This document shows, in pieces, positions 1-10,916 of a stretch of DNA of 64,000 nt. Under the pieces are notes generated by a model that was given only the letters and a program-made list of their open reading frames with translations, had not been told where the DNA came from and ran no database searches. The DNA comes from Heterohyrax brucei (taxonomy: Eukaryota > Chordata > Mammalia > Hyracoidea > Procaviidae): NCBI GenBank assembly GCA_028571685.1, contig CM053141.1, positions 56,356,333 to 56,420,332 of the forward strand. Reading direction: 5' to 3'. A program made the translations under genes and the position numbers. The stretch's first letter is position 1. Every line of letters starts with the position of its first letter.

Positions 1-95
1 CTTTTCTTGTCTTTTTAAATAAGTGAAGTCTTACAATATTTGCGCTTTTGTCATTGGCTTATTTCCCTCAGCATAATGTCTAAAGGCTTCTTTAA

Positions 96-597
96 AGTGA
101 AAAGCAAAGATGTCATCTTGAAAACTAATGTGAGCCTGACCCAAGCTATGGTATTCTTAATTGCATCATAAGCACACAAAAACTAGATGATGAATAAAGC
201 CAAAGGAAAACCAAAGAAAAATTGATACCATCGAATTGTGGTGCTGGTGAAGAATATTGAACACACCATGGACTACAAAAAGAATGAACAAATCTGTCTT
301 GCAAGTACAACAAGAATGTTCATTGAAAGCAAGGATGGTGACAGTATGTCTCACATGCTCGGGACATTTTATCAGGAATTATCAGTCCCTGGAAGAGGAC
401 ATCATTCTTGGGAAAGTGGAGGGTCAGCACAAAGGAGGAAGACCCTCGAGACAGACTGACACAGCAGCTGCAACAATAAGCTCATGTATAGCAATGATCA
501 TGAGGATTGCACAGGGCTACGCAGTGTTTTATTCTGTTGAACACAGGTTGGCTATACATATGAGTCAGAATTGACTTGATGGTGCCTAACAACAGCA
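96..597 (+). mobile_element. RTE/BovB-type LINE, 5'-truncated 3' end
   Basis: Sense copy of the last part of an RTE ORF2 plus its short 3' tail ending '..gcctaacaacagc'. Broken frames carry the C-terminal wording of this family: 'AKENQRKIDTIEL', then 'NTPWTTKRMNKSVL', then 'EDIILGKVEGQHKGGRPSR'. It sits inside an antisense L1 and is bounded by a 7-bp duplication, tctttaa, at 89-95 and 598-604. The end 'atgagtcagaattgacttga' (559-578) matches the 3' end of the AfroSINEs in this window. Confidence 0.85.
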
Positions 598-954
598 TCT
601 TTAAGCTGCATCCATAGTGTAGTTGGTATCAAAATTTCATTTCTCCTACTAGTTAAGTAACATTCAATTGTATGTATGTATCACATTTTGTTTATCCATT
701 TAGAATGTTTTCACATTTTGGGTATTTTAAGTAGTGGCTATTTTAAGGAGTTCTGCAATGAATTAACGTGGGCATACAAGTCTCTGAGTCTCTCTTTGAA
801 GTCTCTGGGTCTATTCCTAGGAGTGGAATTGCTGGGTACTTCCAGTTTTCTACACTGTAACATTTTGCAGTCACACCATCAATGGCTGAGGGATCCAATT
901 TCCTCATACCCTCACCAAACTCTATTATTTCCTTTTCTTTTTTAATCTTAGTAA

Positions 955-1497
955 ATGTATAATTTTTTCTATAAGGATCAGCACAAAGCTGGCTCCTGTG
1001 AGCTGAAGGCAAACGATGTCACAAATCTCCCACTTTTCGAAGGTTCCATACCACTCTGCCATCTCTGACATCAACTGTTTCTTCTCCCCTTAGTACTCTC
1101 CCTCCTGTTTGTTCAGTTTTCTAATTCACGCATCTCACAGAGCTCACAAAACACAGTTGTGGAGGCTGGCAGGTCCTAAATTTGCGGGTCAGGCATAGGC
1201 TTTTCCCTGGGCCTCAGTCTCTGCCTAACAGTGCTCAACTTTCTCACTTCATGGGCCAGGAAGCCCAGTGCGCCATCTCCTGTGGCTCTCTCCTGCGGGT
1301 CTCCCCTCCCTTGGTGGTGATAAGACTCTTCTCTTTCCCACCCCTCGCATACCTCATTTCAAGCCCAGCAGGATGGCAAAAACGACCAGTCTTCGTGGTG
1401 GGCCAAAATTACTCTATACAGTTCTACTCAGTCACCTGAGTGGGAGTTACAAGACCATGGCTAGAAAGACCACACAGAAAGCAATCCATTGTACCAC
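955..1497. mobile_element. unclassified insertion inside L1, possible LTR
   Basis: About 540 bp that interrupts the antisense L1: the L1 reads up to 'tttaatcttag' (about 954) and resumes at 'catactagaggggagtgaca' (about 1,503). The insert is more GC-rich than its surroundings, has no convincing ORF and no clear duplication. The size and the lack of an A-rich tail suggest an LTR or a non-autonomous DNA element. I do not recognise the family. Confidence 0.4.
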
Positions 1498-1912
1498 ACT
1501 TCGCCATACTAGAGGGGAGTGACATGGTATCTCATTGCGGTTTTGCTGAAAATCTCTCTAATGACTACTGACACTGAGCATCCTTTCATGTGTTTGGTGG
1601 GCATATTCATGTTCTCTTTGGTAAAATGTCTATCCAAATTGTTGGTCCATCTTACAATTGAACTATTTGTCTTTTTGTTGTGAAGTCATCAAAGTTTTAT
1701 ATTTATCTAGGCTATTAGATTTTTGCCAGATACAGAGTTTCATAAGATATTCTCTCCCAGTTGCTAGTTTGTCTTTTCAATGTTTTTTGTAAACTCTTTT
1801 GATGAACAAAAGCTTTTAATTTTTATGAGGCTTCATTTATTTATTTTGTCTTTTGATGTTTGTGCTTTGGTTATTTATATTAGATAATCCACTGCTGAAA
1901 GCTAGGCTCACA

Positions 1913-3059
1913 GCATTACCCCTGCTTATTGATCCATGACTTCTTGATTCACCTTTATTATACAAATATGATCAAAAGCAACATTTTCAGACTATTGAAT
2001 GAGGGTGAATGAGACCAAAATACTCCTTGAAATGTCATACATTACTGGCATATGCAACATTGTACTATTCTAGAACTTTTTAATATAATTTCATCATTTC
2101 CACACACTACTTGTGTGTGTGCATTATTTACGCAGACAAGCTATTTGTAAAATCACTGTGGAGGACAGTGTGATCTTTTTGGTATTTCTGTACAGAAATG
2201 GCTGAAATTATTATGTTTTGAAAACCAATGTTCAAATTATTAAAGTTCAAAATGCAAAAACTTTGCTGTCCTTATGCTTTCAAGTTCATCAATCTTACTA
2301 CTCTAGTTACTCAAATCAGTGAATTATAGCAATCACTTTTAATGAGTGCTTTAACATTAGTCCCATTTTAAAAAAATTCATTTATTACACTCTTTAAAAT
2401 TTTAACTTGCATTTATAAAGTTAATATATCCAACTTTCTTTTTAACTACTTCAACTGAGTGACATACAACATGTTTCCAGGCACTAAATTCTTAAAAATA
2501 TAATAAATTAAACAGAAAAGCTTGGTGGATTTTAAGTTCTCAAATATTTCCTTCCTGGTGATAAACAATTCATTGTTTAAAAAAGAAAAAAGGAAAGAAA
2601 AAGAAACCGATAATTTAATTTGATACTCTAAATTAGAATCTTAATTATATTGGGATTATAGGAACAAACACTTTATTTTTAAAAAACGTTATTTTAAACC
2701 TGAAACCCAAGTGTGAGTCTGACTCACGTCATCATTTCTACACATAATTCTCAATGTCAACATAAGGCCTTTGACAGAAGATCACAGTTTGGATTCTTCC
2801 CTGACATGCCGATCAGTCACGCAGAGCACTGTTTTTAAAAAATTTAACAGATTATGATAGAAATTTCATGCCCTAAAGATGGTTTGGTCTTGTGCCACGA
2901 ACTCTAGATACTAAGTACATACTACCTAATTCTTCCCTGAGTTCTGGATCAGTAACATACTTCCTATATTGTAGCTAAATCATTTTTCTAATTACCTGGA
3001 TTTCCCATTTCTTTGGCATTTTAAAGTCTTCCAATGTAGCTCCAAGGGCACACTAAGAC
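1913..3059. other. AT-rich stretch, no feature seen
   Basis: About 1.1 kb of AT-rich DNA without a recognisable repeat, ORF or RNA gene. Parts may be L1 or L2 sequence too diverged to identify by eye. Confidence 0.4.
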
Positions 3060-3867
3060 CAACATTATTGATAAACTTTACTACTCTTCTCAAAACCAAT
3101 CCTCTGCCTGGTCATCTTCCCTTCTGGTTTCTCAAGCACAGTACTTCAGCACTCTTCCTCCCCGCTCCTGCATCAAATTGCCCTTACCACCTGGTCATTG
3201 CCACCAACACATATCATGTTGCTATTTCTTCCAACCTGGAAAAATAAAAGGAAGAAAGACAGACAAAGCCATCCCTCCTTAGTCTCATTTCTCCCTCCAT
3301 TTTTCCTTCTTTTAATGTAAACCTCCCCAAAGACATCAAGTCTATTTCCTGCCCTCCCCTTGTCTCCTAAATCCAACTCCAAACAGGCATTCATTTCCAC
3401 TCTGTTCTTGTCAAGGTCTCCAACGATTTCTACATTACTAGATTCAGTGGTCAAATCTCATCCATTCAGCTGACACGATTATGCCTTCCTCTTCCTTAAA
3501 ATGCTGTATTCACTTAACTTTTGGGACATTACCCATCTCTGAATATTTTCTTCATTTCCCTGAGAATTATGTGAATTCCCACCCCACTCTACCTTCAGTT
3601 TTTTCTGTCTTCTACTGGTTCCTCCCTCAGTCAGTCAGCTCCAAGCAAACTGCCTCCTTTTCAGTTTCAACTTCTTATCATCACAGTACCTAGCACTGGC
3701 CCTAACACTTTTCCATCTACACTCATTTCCTTGGTGATCTCACTGCATGCTTTCAAGTCTCTCTATAGCCCTATACTAACAAATATATGCAGCATGGACC
3801 TTTAAATCCATATATGCAAATATCTATTTCACATCTCTACCTGGATATCTATTAGTTATCTCAATAT

Positions 3868-5120
3868 TCAAGGTGACATCTTTACTTCTTAACATTTTTA
3901 AAAGCTCTTCTGCAGCAGAATTTCCCAGCTGAATGCATCCTTTGATTTCCTGACTGTGGCTTCCATGGGTGTTGACTGTGGAACCAAGTAAAATGAAATC
4001 CTTGATAACCTCTACTTTGTCTTATTTATCATAATGTTGCTTACTGTTCCTATTGTAAGGATTTTTGTTTTCTTGATGTTGAGGTGCAACCCATGCTGAA
4101 AATTGTGGTCTTTAATTGTCATCAGTTCATGTTTCAAATTTTCTTGACTTCCAGCAAGCACGGTTGTGTCATCTGCATAACGCAGGTTGTTCGTGAGTCC
4201 TACTCCAATCGCAATGCCTCATTCTTCTTCATACAGTCCAGCTTCTTGGATTATTTCCCTGGCATACAGATTGAAAAGGTATGGTGAAAAGATATAATCC
4301 CGACACACACCTTTCCTGACTTTAAAACATGCAGTCCTTTAAAACATGTTGTGTTCTAATAACTGCCACTTGATCCATGTACAGATTACCTATGATTATA
4401 GTTAAGTGTTCTAGCATCCCCATTCTCTGCAATGTCATGTATAATTCGCTATGATCCACAAGGTCAAACACCTTACGTAGTCAATAAAACGTAGGTAAAC
4501 ATCTTTCTGGTATTCTTTTAGCCAAGATCTATCTGACATCAGCAATGATATCCCCAGTTCAACGTCCTCTTCTAAATTTGACTGAAATTTCTGGCAGTTC
4601 CCTATCAATATACTGCTGTAGTCTTTTTTGAATGATCTAGAGCAAAATTTTACTTGCATGTGATATTAATGACATTGGTCAGTAATTTCTGCACTCAGAT
4701 CACCTTTCTTGAAAATAGGCATCAATATAGATCTCTTCCAGTGGTTGCCCAGGTAGCTGATCTCCAAATTTCTTGGTATAGACAAGTGAGCACTTCCAAG
4801 ATTGCATCCCTTTGCTCAAGTATCTCAACTGATATTTCATCAATTCCTGGAGCTTTGTTTTTCACCAATGGCTTCAATGCAGCTTCAACTTCTTCATTCA
4901 TTACCACTGGCTCCTGATTGCATGCTATATCCCAAAATGGCTGTACATCGGTCAGTTCTTTTTGGTATAACGACTGTACTCCTTCCAGTTTTTTTTTGTT
5001 TGTTTTGTTTTGATGTTTCCCATGTCATTCAATACTTGCCCTGTAGACTCCTTCACTATTGCAACTCAAAGTTTGAATGGTTTCTTCAGTTCTTTCAGCT
5101 GAGAAATGCAGAATGTACAT
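3868..5120 (-). mobile_element. RTE/BovB-type LINE, internal ORF2 part, antisense
   Basis: Reverse-strand RTE ORF2 fragment covering the reverse transcriptase region. The minus frame at 4,722-4,907 reads 'VKNKAPGIDEISVEILEQRD', the N-terminal RT motif of the family; 4,435-4,659 follows it. The element's own 3' end is missing on the left, so it was truncated or has lost that end. L2 resumes directly to the right. Several stops and frameshifts; not functional. Confidence 0.8.
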
Positions 5121-5681
5121 ACAGCAATTCTATCATTTTTAGTTGCTCAAGCCAAAAATGCTGGAATGATACTTGGCTATTCTCTTTCTCTCAAACCACA
5201 CATTAAACCCATCAGGAAATTCCATCAGCAATATTTTCCAACTATATTCAGAATCCAATTACTTCTCACCACCTCTACCTTTACCACACTGGTGTAAGGC
5301 ACCATCTCTTACCTTGATTATTGCAATATCCACACGACTGGCTTCCTGCATTCACTCCTGTGTATTTACAATACAGTAGGCCAGTGATTCAGTTAAAATA
5401 TGTTAGATCACATTCATTTCCACTTAAAATCCTCCAGAGACTCATCTTACTCAGAATAAAAATCAAAGTCTTGATAACAGGCTACAAGATCATATAAAGT
5501 CTGCCTCCTTACCTCAGTCCCCCAATTGTTTCTGTGACCTCTTCTACTACTAGTTCCCTTCTTAGTTTGCTCCAGATAAACTGGCCTCCTTGTAATTACT
5601 AGACCATGCTAGGCACACTCCTATCTCAGGGTCTTTGCATTTGCCATTGTCTCCACCCAAAAATCTCTTCTTGCAGATAAA

Positions 5682-5728
5682 TACATACATACATATATAT
5701 GTACACACACACATACATATATACGACT
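5682..5728. repeat. TA/CA-rich simple repeat
   Basis: Short run of 'tacatacatacatatatatg' followed by 'acacacacacatacatatat', inside the L2 copy. Confidence 0.8.
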
Positions 5729-5973
5729 CATACATCACCTCTTTAGTCAGACCTGCCTTGACTACTTCATTTAAAATTTCAACATTATCTTATCCCCCTT
5801 GTTGTTGCTAAGTACCACTGAGTTGCTTCCAACTCACAGAGTGAGCCTATGCTAACAGAGTGAAACAATGGTGGATCGTGCGCCATTCTCACAATTGTTC
5901 CAATTTTGAGTCTACTGTGTCAATTCATCTCTTTAAGGGTCTTTCCCCTTGTTTAATGATCTCTACATCTTAC

Positions 5974-6121
5974 TGTGCTGCACTGGTGGTCAGCAGCTGA
6001 CCAAAAGGTCAGCAGTTCAAATCCACTGGCCCATCACTGGAAACTCTATGAGGCAGTTTTACTCTGTCCTGTAGGGTCACCATGAGTCGAAATCAATTCA
6101 CCAACATGTGTGTTTTGTTAT
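5974..6121 (+). mobile_element. AfroSINE, short form, nested in RTE
   Basis: tRNA-derived SINE: 'ggtcagcagttcaaatccac' contains the RNA polymerase III B box. A 7-bp duplication, atcttac, flanks it at 5,967-5,973 and 6,122-6,128, and the host RTE continues on both sides. It is therefore younger than the host RTE, which is younger than the surrounding L2. Confidence 0.9.
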
Positions 6122-6452
6122 ATCTTACCGGGAACTGGTCCCTCCTGATAACATGCCTAAAATATAGAAGAATAAGTTTTGCCATTTTTATTTCCAAGGT
6201 GCACTCTAGCTGTACTTCCTCCAAGAACTACAGGCTTGTTTATTGTTCCAGCAGCCCATGGTATATTCAATATCCCTTGCCATACATAACAATTCAAAGG
6301 CATCAGATCTTCTTCAGTCTACTTTATTCATTGTCCAGCCTTCACATGCATAAGAAGCAACTGAAAACAACATTGCTTAGGTCAAGTGCACCTTAGTTTT
6401 CAAGGTAACGTTTTTGTCTTTTTAACACTCTAAAGAGGTCTTTTGCAGCAGA

Positions 6453-6953
6453 CTGTTGTTGTTGTTGCTAGTTGCCACCGAGTCACTTCTGACACATAGT
6501 GACCTTATGCACAACTGAACAAAACACTGTTTGGTCTTGCACCACACCCACAATCATTTTAACGCTTAACCACATTGTTGTAGCCATTGTGTCAATCCAT
6601 CTTGTAAAGCACCTTCCTCTTTTTCGCTAATTCTACTTTACCAAGCATGATGTCCTTCTCCAGAGATTGATTCCCTCCTAAAAATATGTCCAAAGTATGT
6701 AAGATGCAGTTTTGTCATCCTTGCTTCCAAGGAGCACTCTGGTTGTACTTCTTCCAGAACAGATCTGTTTGTTCTTATGGCAGGTCCAAGGTATATTCAA
6801 TATCCTTCACCAACACAAGAACTGAACAGCATCAATTCATCTGCCTTCCTTATTCATGGTCCATTTTTTCTATACATAAGATGTGACTGAAAATACCATG
6901 GCTTGGGTCAGGTGCAACTTAAGTCTTCAAGATGACATCTTTACTTTTCAACA
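6453..6953 (-). mobile_element. second RTE, nested inside the first
   Basis: Antisense 5'-truncated RTE 3' end beginning with its tail 'tgttgttgttgttgctagtt'. A 7-bp duplication, cagcaga, lies at 6,446-6,452 and 6,954-6,960. Removing the element rejoins the host sequence ('..cttttgcagcaga' to 'ttacccc..'). Both host and guest cover the same C-terminal ORF2 region. Confidence 0.88.
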
Positions 6954-7849
6954 CAGCAGATTACCCCATGGAATGTGTTGCCTGTTTTCTTGTCTGGTGT
7001 TTCTATGGATGTTGATTTTGGACCCAATTAAAATGAAACCGTTGACAAACTCAGTCTTTTCTCTCTTTATCATGTTGGTGCTTACTGGCCCAGTTGTGAT
7101 GACTTTTGTTTTCCTGATGTTGAGGTGAAATCGAAACTGAAGGCTACAGTGTTTGCTTTTCTTTGGTAAGGCCTTCAAGACCTCTTCACTTTCAGCAAGA
7201 AATGTGTCATGACATATTCTAGGTGGCTAATCAGTCTTCCACCAACCCTGATGCTATGTTCTTCATATAGCCCAGCTTCCCGGATTATGTGCTCAGCATA
7301 CAGACTGAATAAACACAGTGAAAACATATAACCCCGATGCATACCTTTCCTGAATTTAAACTAAGCACTATCCCTTTGTTCTGCTCAATTGACTACCTTT
7401 GGTCTATGTACAGATTCCGCACGAGCACAAGTGTTCTGTAATTTCCATTCCGGGTAATGTTATCCATAATTTGTTATGATTCACAAAGTTGAATTTCTTT
7501 GCACAGGTAAACATCTTATCAGGGATTCTCTGCTTTCAGCTCACTTGTGCACTTTATGTTTTTATACAGCATTTATTATCTTCACACAAATCCCAAAATT
7601 TACTTATTCATTTGTTTATGATATGCCTCTCCTCAGTAGAAGGTAATTCTATGAGCACAGGGATTTTTTGCAGATTTCTTTTTCACCAGTGTGTCCCCAG
7701 CATCTAGAATGCTGCCTTTGTCTGTGTACTACTAAAAGTACATTGCCAGTGGTATTTTAAAAACAATTCATTGACTGGCTTCCATAGATTCTTCACAAGC
7801 ATACTGAATTATTTCCTAACCTCTTAATTTACTGTCGGATTGAGAGATA

Positions 7850-8328
7850 CCTTCTTCATCTAGTGCTTCTATAACAGAAATACCACAAATAGATGGCTTT
7901 AACACACAAATCTGTTCTCTCACAGTTTAGGAAGCTAGAAGTGTGAATTCAAGGCACCAGTTTCCAGAGAAGGCTTACTCCCTCTTTCAGCTCTGCAGGG
8001 AGGTCCTTGTCATCAATCTTCAGCACAGGGATACTAGGTTGAAAGGCCATATTCTGATCTCAGCTCTGCATTCTTGGTGGCATGAGGTCCATCTCCTCTG
8101 CTATCCTTTCTTTTTTATATATAAACATACAACCTAATTCTATGATTGAGTTCTGCCTCATTAATATAACCCCCTCTACTCCTGCCTCTTTGAAATCATA
8201 GTGGTAGCATTTACAACACAGAGGAAAATCACATCAGATCACAAAATTGTGGACAACTAGTCAAAACTGGGAATCAAAGCTACCTAATTGACACACATTT
8301 TGGGGGGGACACAATTCAAGCCACATCA
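7850..8328 (-). mobile_element. MaLR-type solo LTR, antisense
   Basis: Reverse-strand LTR of the family that recurs in this window (compare 44,929-45,439). It starts near 'catctagtgcttctataaca' and ends near 'ggggacacaattcaagccac'. No retroviral internal sequence is attached and no ORF is present. The assignment to ERVL-MaLR is by resemblance to MLT1/MST LTRs and by the element at 39.4-41.9 kb. Confidence 0.7.
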
Positions 8329-8425
8329 AAGAAATTCTGTATTCTATATTTTTCTCAGACAGAAGGAATTCATATTCTTTTAAATTACATTCTCTTAGAT
8401 TTAGTATATATTATACTTTTATCTG

Positions 8426-8582
8426 GAAATCCTGGTTACATAATTGTTAAGTACTGAGGCCGCTAACCAAAAAGTCAGCAGCTCAAATTCATCAGGTGCT
8501 TCTTGGAAACTCTAGCGGACACTTCTACTCTGTCCTGTAGGGTCACCAAGAGTCAGACCTGGTTTATGCTTTTGATTTTGAT
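8426..8582 (+). mobile_element. AfroSINE, short form, 15-bp duplication
   Basis: A complete short AfroSINE flanked by a perfect 15-bp direct repeat, ttatacttttatctg, at 8,411-8,425 and 8,583-8,597. The right repeat is followed at once by a second SINE. Confidence 0.92.
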
Positions 8583-8597
8583 TTATACTTTTATCTG

Positions 8598-8752
8598 TAT
8601 CCCTGGTGATGCAGTGGTTAATAGCTTGGTTTAACTAAAGATCAACAGTTGGAATCCATTAGCCACTCCCTGGAGACCCTCTGAGACAGTTCTGCTCCAT
8701 CTTATTGGGTCGTTATGAATCATAAGTAACTTGATGGCAACAGTGTGCGCTT
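8598..8752 (+). mobile_element. AfroSINE, short form
   Basis: Second sense AfroSINE in direct tandem with the previous one, more diverged ('tccctggtgatgcagtggtt' to 'taacttgatggcaacagtgt'). It either inserted at the edge of the neighbour's duplicated target or supplied the target for it. Confidence 0.85.
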
Positions 8753-9277
8753 TTTTTGTTGTTACATCTTATCTATCTCCTAATCGGTATGTCTTCTTCT
8801 AGAATTACAACAGGTCACAATAATGACAAAAAGCAGGCCTATGTTACAGTCCTGGAGTTATCCAACCTTCAAAAGTCGGCATAAGAGGACACACTAGCCA
8901 ATCTAGTGGAAGAGAAACCAGAAAACATAGTGCTGTAGAGGTCAAGAAAAATTGTTTCAAGAAAGAAGAGCTCATCAACTACTATGAATGCTTCTCATTA
9001 GTCACATAAGATGAGAACACAAAGACTGTCACCGTATTTGAGAAAACAGAAGACATGCACAACCTTCACAAGGACAACTCAGTGGGTGAGTGTGGGCAGA
9101 AACCTCGTGTATTTACATCCAACTTTGCCATCTTTCCATTTGACATGCTTCACTGTGCTATTCCCTCCACTTGCATGACTTGAACTATTATCACTAATGT
9201 CTAAATCCAACATCTAGCTTCATTCAGTGTCTCTCTGGAGAACACAACCAGTATTCTGAAACTCTGTGTTAGATAAC
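8753..9277. other. no feature seen
   Basis: About 0.5 kb of ordinary sequence without recognisable repeats or coding signal. Confidence 0.4.
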
Positions 9278-9743
9278 TGCATTAGTTTCCTAGGCCTGCC
9301 ATAAAATTACTATAAACTTGTTGGCTTGAAATAACAGTAATTTATTCTCTCTCAGTTCTGGAAGTAAGAAGTCTGAAATAAGAGGTTGGTAGGGTCACAT
9401 TCCCTCCAAAGTCTGTAAGGAAAAACCCTTTCTCGCCTCTTCCACATATTAGTGGCACCAGTCATGCTTGTGGAGTCACTATGCTTGGAACCACGTAACT
9501 CCAGTCTCTGCTGGTTTTCACATGGTCTTCTCACTTCCCTCAGTGTTTCTACTTCTTTTCTGTCTCTTATAACAACACCTGTTATTGGACTTCAAGCACA
9601 TTGCGTAACCCAACATGACTTCACCTCTAGATCCTTAACTTTACTTACATCTGCAAAGATCCTTTTTGCACACAAGGTCACATGCACAGGCTCCAACATG
9701 TGGATGTATCTTTCTGGAGGCCATGATTCAATCCATGTAACCA
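9278..9743 (-). mobile_element. MLT1-like solo LTR, antisense
   Basis: Reverse-strand LTR with the MLT1 signature 'cattagtttcctaggcctgc' at the left and 'ccatgattcaatccatgtaa' at the right. The minus strand therefore has the usual end 'ggcctaggaaactaatgc'. It is a different, more classical subfamily than the other LTRs here. No internal sequence. Confidence 0.65.
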
Positions 9744-9984
9744 TTATATACAGGTCTATGTGAGCGACCTCAAACTAACAAAAACTCAACTTCATGGTCC
9801 TCCTACCCATAATAAACACTCACTCTTCTTTCCTGTGTTTTCTACTTTAGTGAGTGGCATCATTATCCAGCCCAAAATCCAGAGAAAGGAACCTCTAACA
9901 ATCTCAGTTCTGGCCATAGTTCATGTGTATTCATGATTCTACCTCTTAAATGTTCTTGAGTATATATACCCTAATTGATTCCCA

Positions 9985-10100
9985 CTGTTCTGAATAAAAC
10001 CTTCATCACTTCTTGCCAGAAGAATACCTACTTCAACATTAAGTACTATTATCTAGCACATCAGTGATGCTCAATAAATATTTATTATTTATTATCATAA
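9985..10100 (+). repeat. possible L2/MIR 3' scrap
   Basis: Ends in 'gatgctcaataaatatttat', the typical L2/MIR 3' terminus. Too short and diverged to choose between the two. Confidence 0.4.
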
Positions 10101-10772
10101 TGTTATTTAAAAGGATATGCATTCCTTCTGAGAAAAATATAAATAGAACACAATAAATATTAAAGCTTCTCATGTAGTTCTTTACTAAATGCTTAACTTT
10201 CTGGTCATAAAATCAATTATTTTGTCTTAATAATCTAAAAAATAAACTGAATAATCTGGATGACAAGATTTTATAAAATAATCCTCAAACACAGAGCTCC
10301 ACCTGAGTCTGTGTGTCCCCTAGGATACTACAGTAGTAAATACTATTGATTCCTGATTGCCATGCAGTAGAATTTTTCCCACCTCTTTCCACTCAACATT
10401 CTTGGCAGCATATTTCCCCTTTACAACTTACTCTTCTTGTCTAAAAACTGTAATTTCCATGAACGAATTTGAGCATGCCTAAGGCAAATAAACTAATTGA
10501 TATTAAGCATTCATTTCTTCTTGTCAGAGGCATGATTCCAAGGAGATGCTCATCTTGCACAGATGTGCTATAATAGAGGGCATGGACAAGAGATGATGCA
10601 GGCCTAAAATCTCACAAATCCTCATCTCTCCTTCATTTTTCTGAGACCTAGCAATATAGTCTCGACCTTGATAACCTTCACAGGGCCTCGCCAGAAAAGG
10701 ACAGAAAAGACCTTAGAAGTATTTTGGCCCCAAAACATTTTGAATCAAGTTAGAGAAAGTTATGAAACTCAC
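10101..10772. other. no feature seen
   Basis: Non-repetitive by eye; no ORF worth naming. If the minus-strand segment next to it is an exon, this would be its downstream intron. Confidence 0.35.
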
Positions 10773-10916
10773 AGTTGTCATACTTGACTTGTATCCAGAA
10801 ACACAATTCAAATGAAGCATGCAGTCTAACTGGTTGATGGTTTTCAGCTGGATGTACTTTGCAGCCACCTAAAGCACAAAATCTTTCAAATTTTGAGCTA
10901 ATACAAATCTTTTGAC
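10773..10916 (-). other. exon-like open segment, unconfirmed
   Basis: On the minus strand, a strong pyrimidine tract and acceptor ('ttttctttctttgccag') precede 144 bases that end at a GTGAGT donor ('caact|gtgagt'). Only one frame is open. It enters with two bases of a split codon and leaves with one, so exon length is a multiple of three and skipping would keep frame. The peptide includes 'KFERFCALGGCKVHPAENHQ'; I do not recognise it. An alternative internal acceptor lies at 'tgctttag|gtggctgc'. No neighbouring exon is visible, so chance remains likely. Confidence 0.2.

Larger units (their letters stand above)
1..1912 (-). mobile_element. L1 3' region, antisense, interrupted twice
   Basis: Three collinear pieces (about 1-95, 605-954 and 1,498-1,912) read as the reverse complement of a mammalian L1 3' end. 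Landmarks are 'ggcttatttccctcagcata' near 57, 'aggagtggaattgctgggta' near 819 and 'tggtatctcattgcggtttt' near 1,526. The first gap is filled by an RTE copy and the second by an unclassified insertion. No open frame survives. The left end lies outside the window. This is an old LINE fossil; the subfamily cannot be told by eye. Confidence 0.75.
5801..7541 (-). mobile_element. RTE/BovB-type LINE, antisense, host of two later insertions
   Basis: Antisense RTE 3' half. It begins with its (GTT)n tail 'cttgttgttgctaagtacca' and reads in order through 5,801-5,966, 6,129-6,452 and 6,961-7,541. An AfroSINE fills the first gap and a second RTE fills the other. The whole block lies inside the L2 copy. 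The ORF is broken throughout. Confidence 0.8.
3060..7735 (+). mobile_element. L2 LINE, one copy in three pieces
   Basis: Pieces at about 3,060-3,867, 5,121-5,800 and 7,542-7,735 follow each other in L2 order on the plus strand. Landmarks: 'gtctccaacgatttctacat' near 3,416, the RT-region wording 'gttgctcaagccaaaaatgc' near 5,142, 'cttgattattgcaatatcca' near 5,312, 'cagggtctttgcatttgcca' near 5,627, and the 3' end 'gtgtccccagcatctagaat' near 7,691. No open frame remains. RTE elements of the next age class interrupt it. Expected age: ancestral to placental mammals. Confidence 0.8.

Noticed and set aside
3173..5379. Several frames of 60-134 codons on both strands
   Set aside because: All lie in L2 or in antisense RTE and follow repeat composition.
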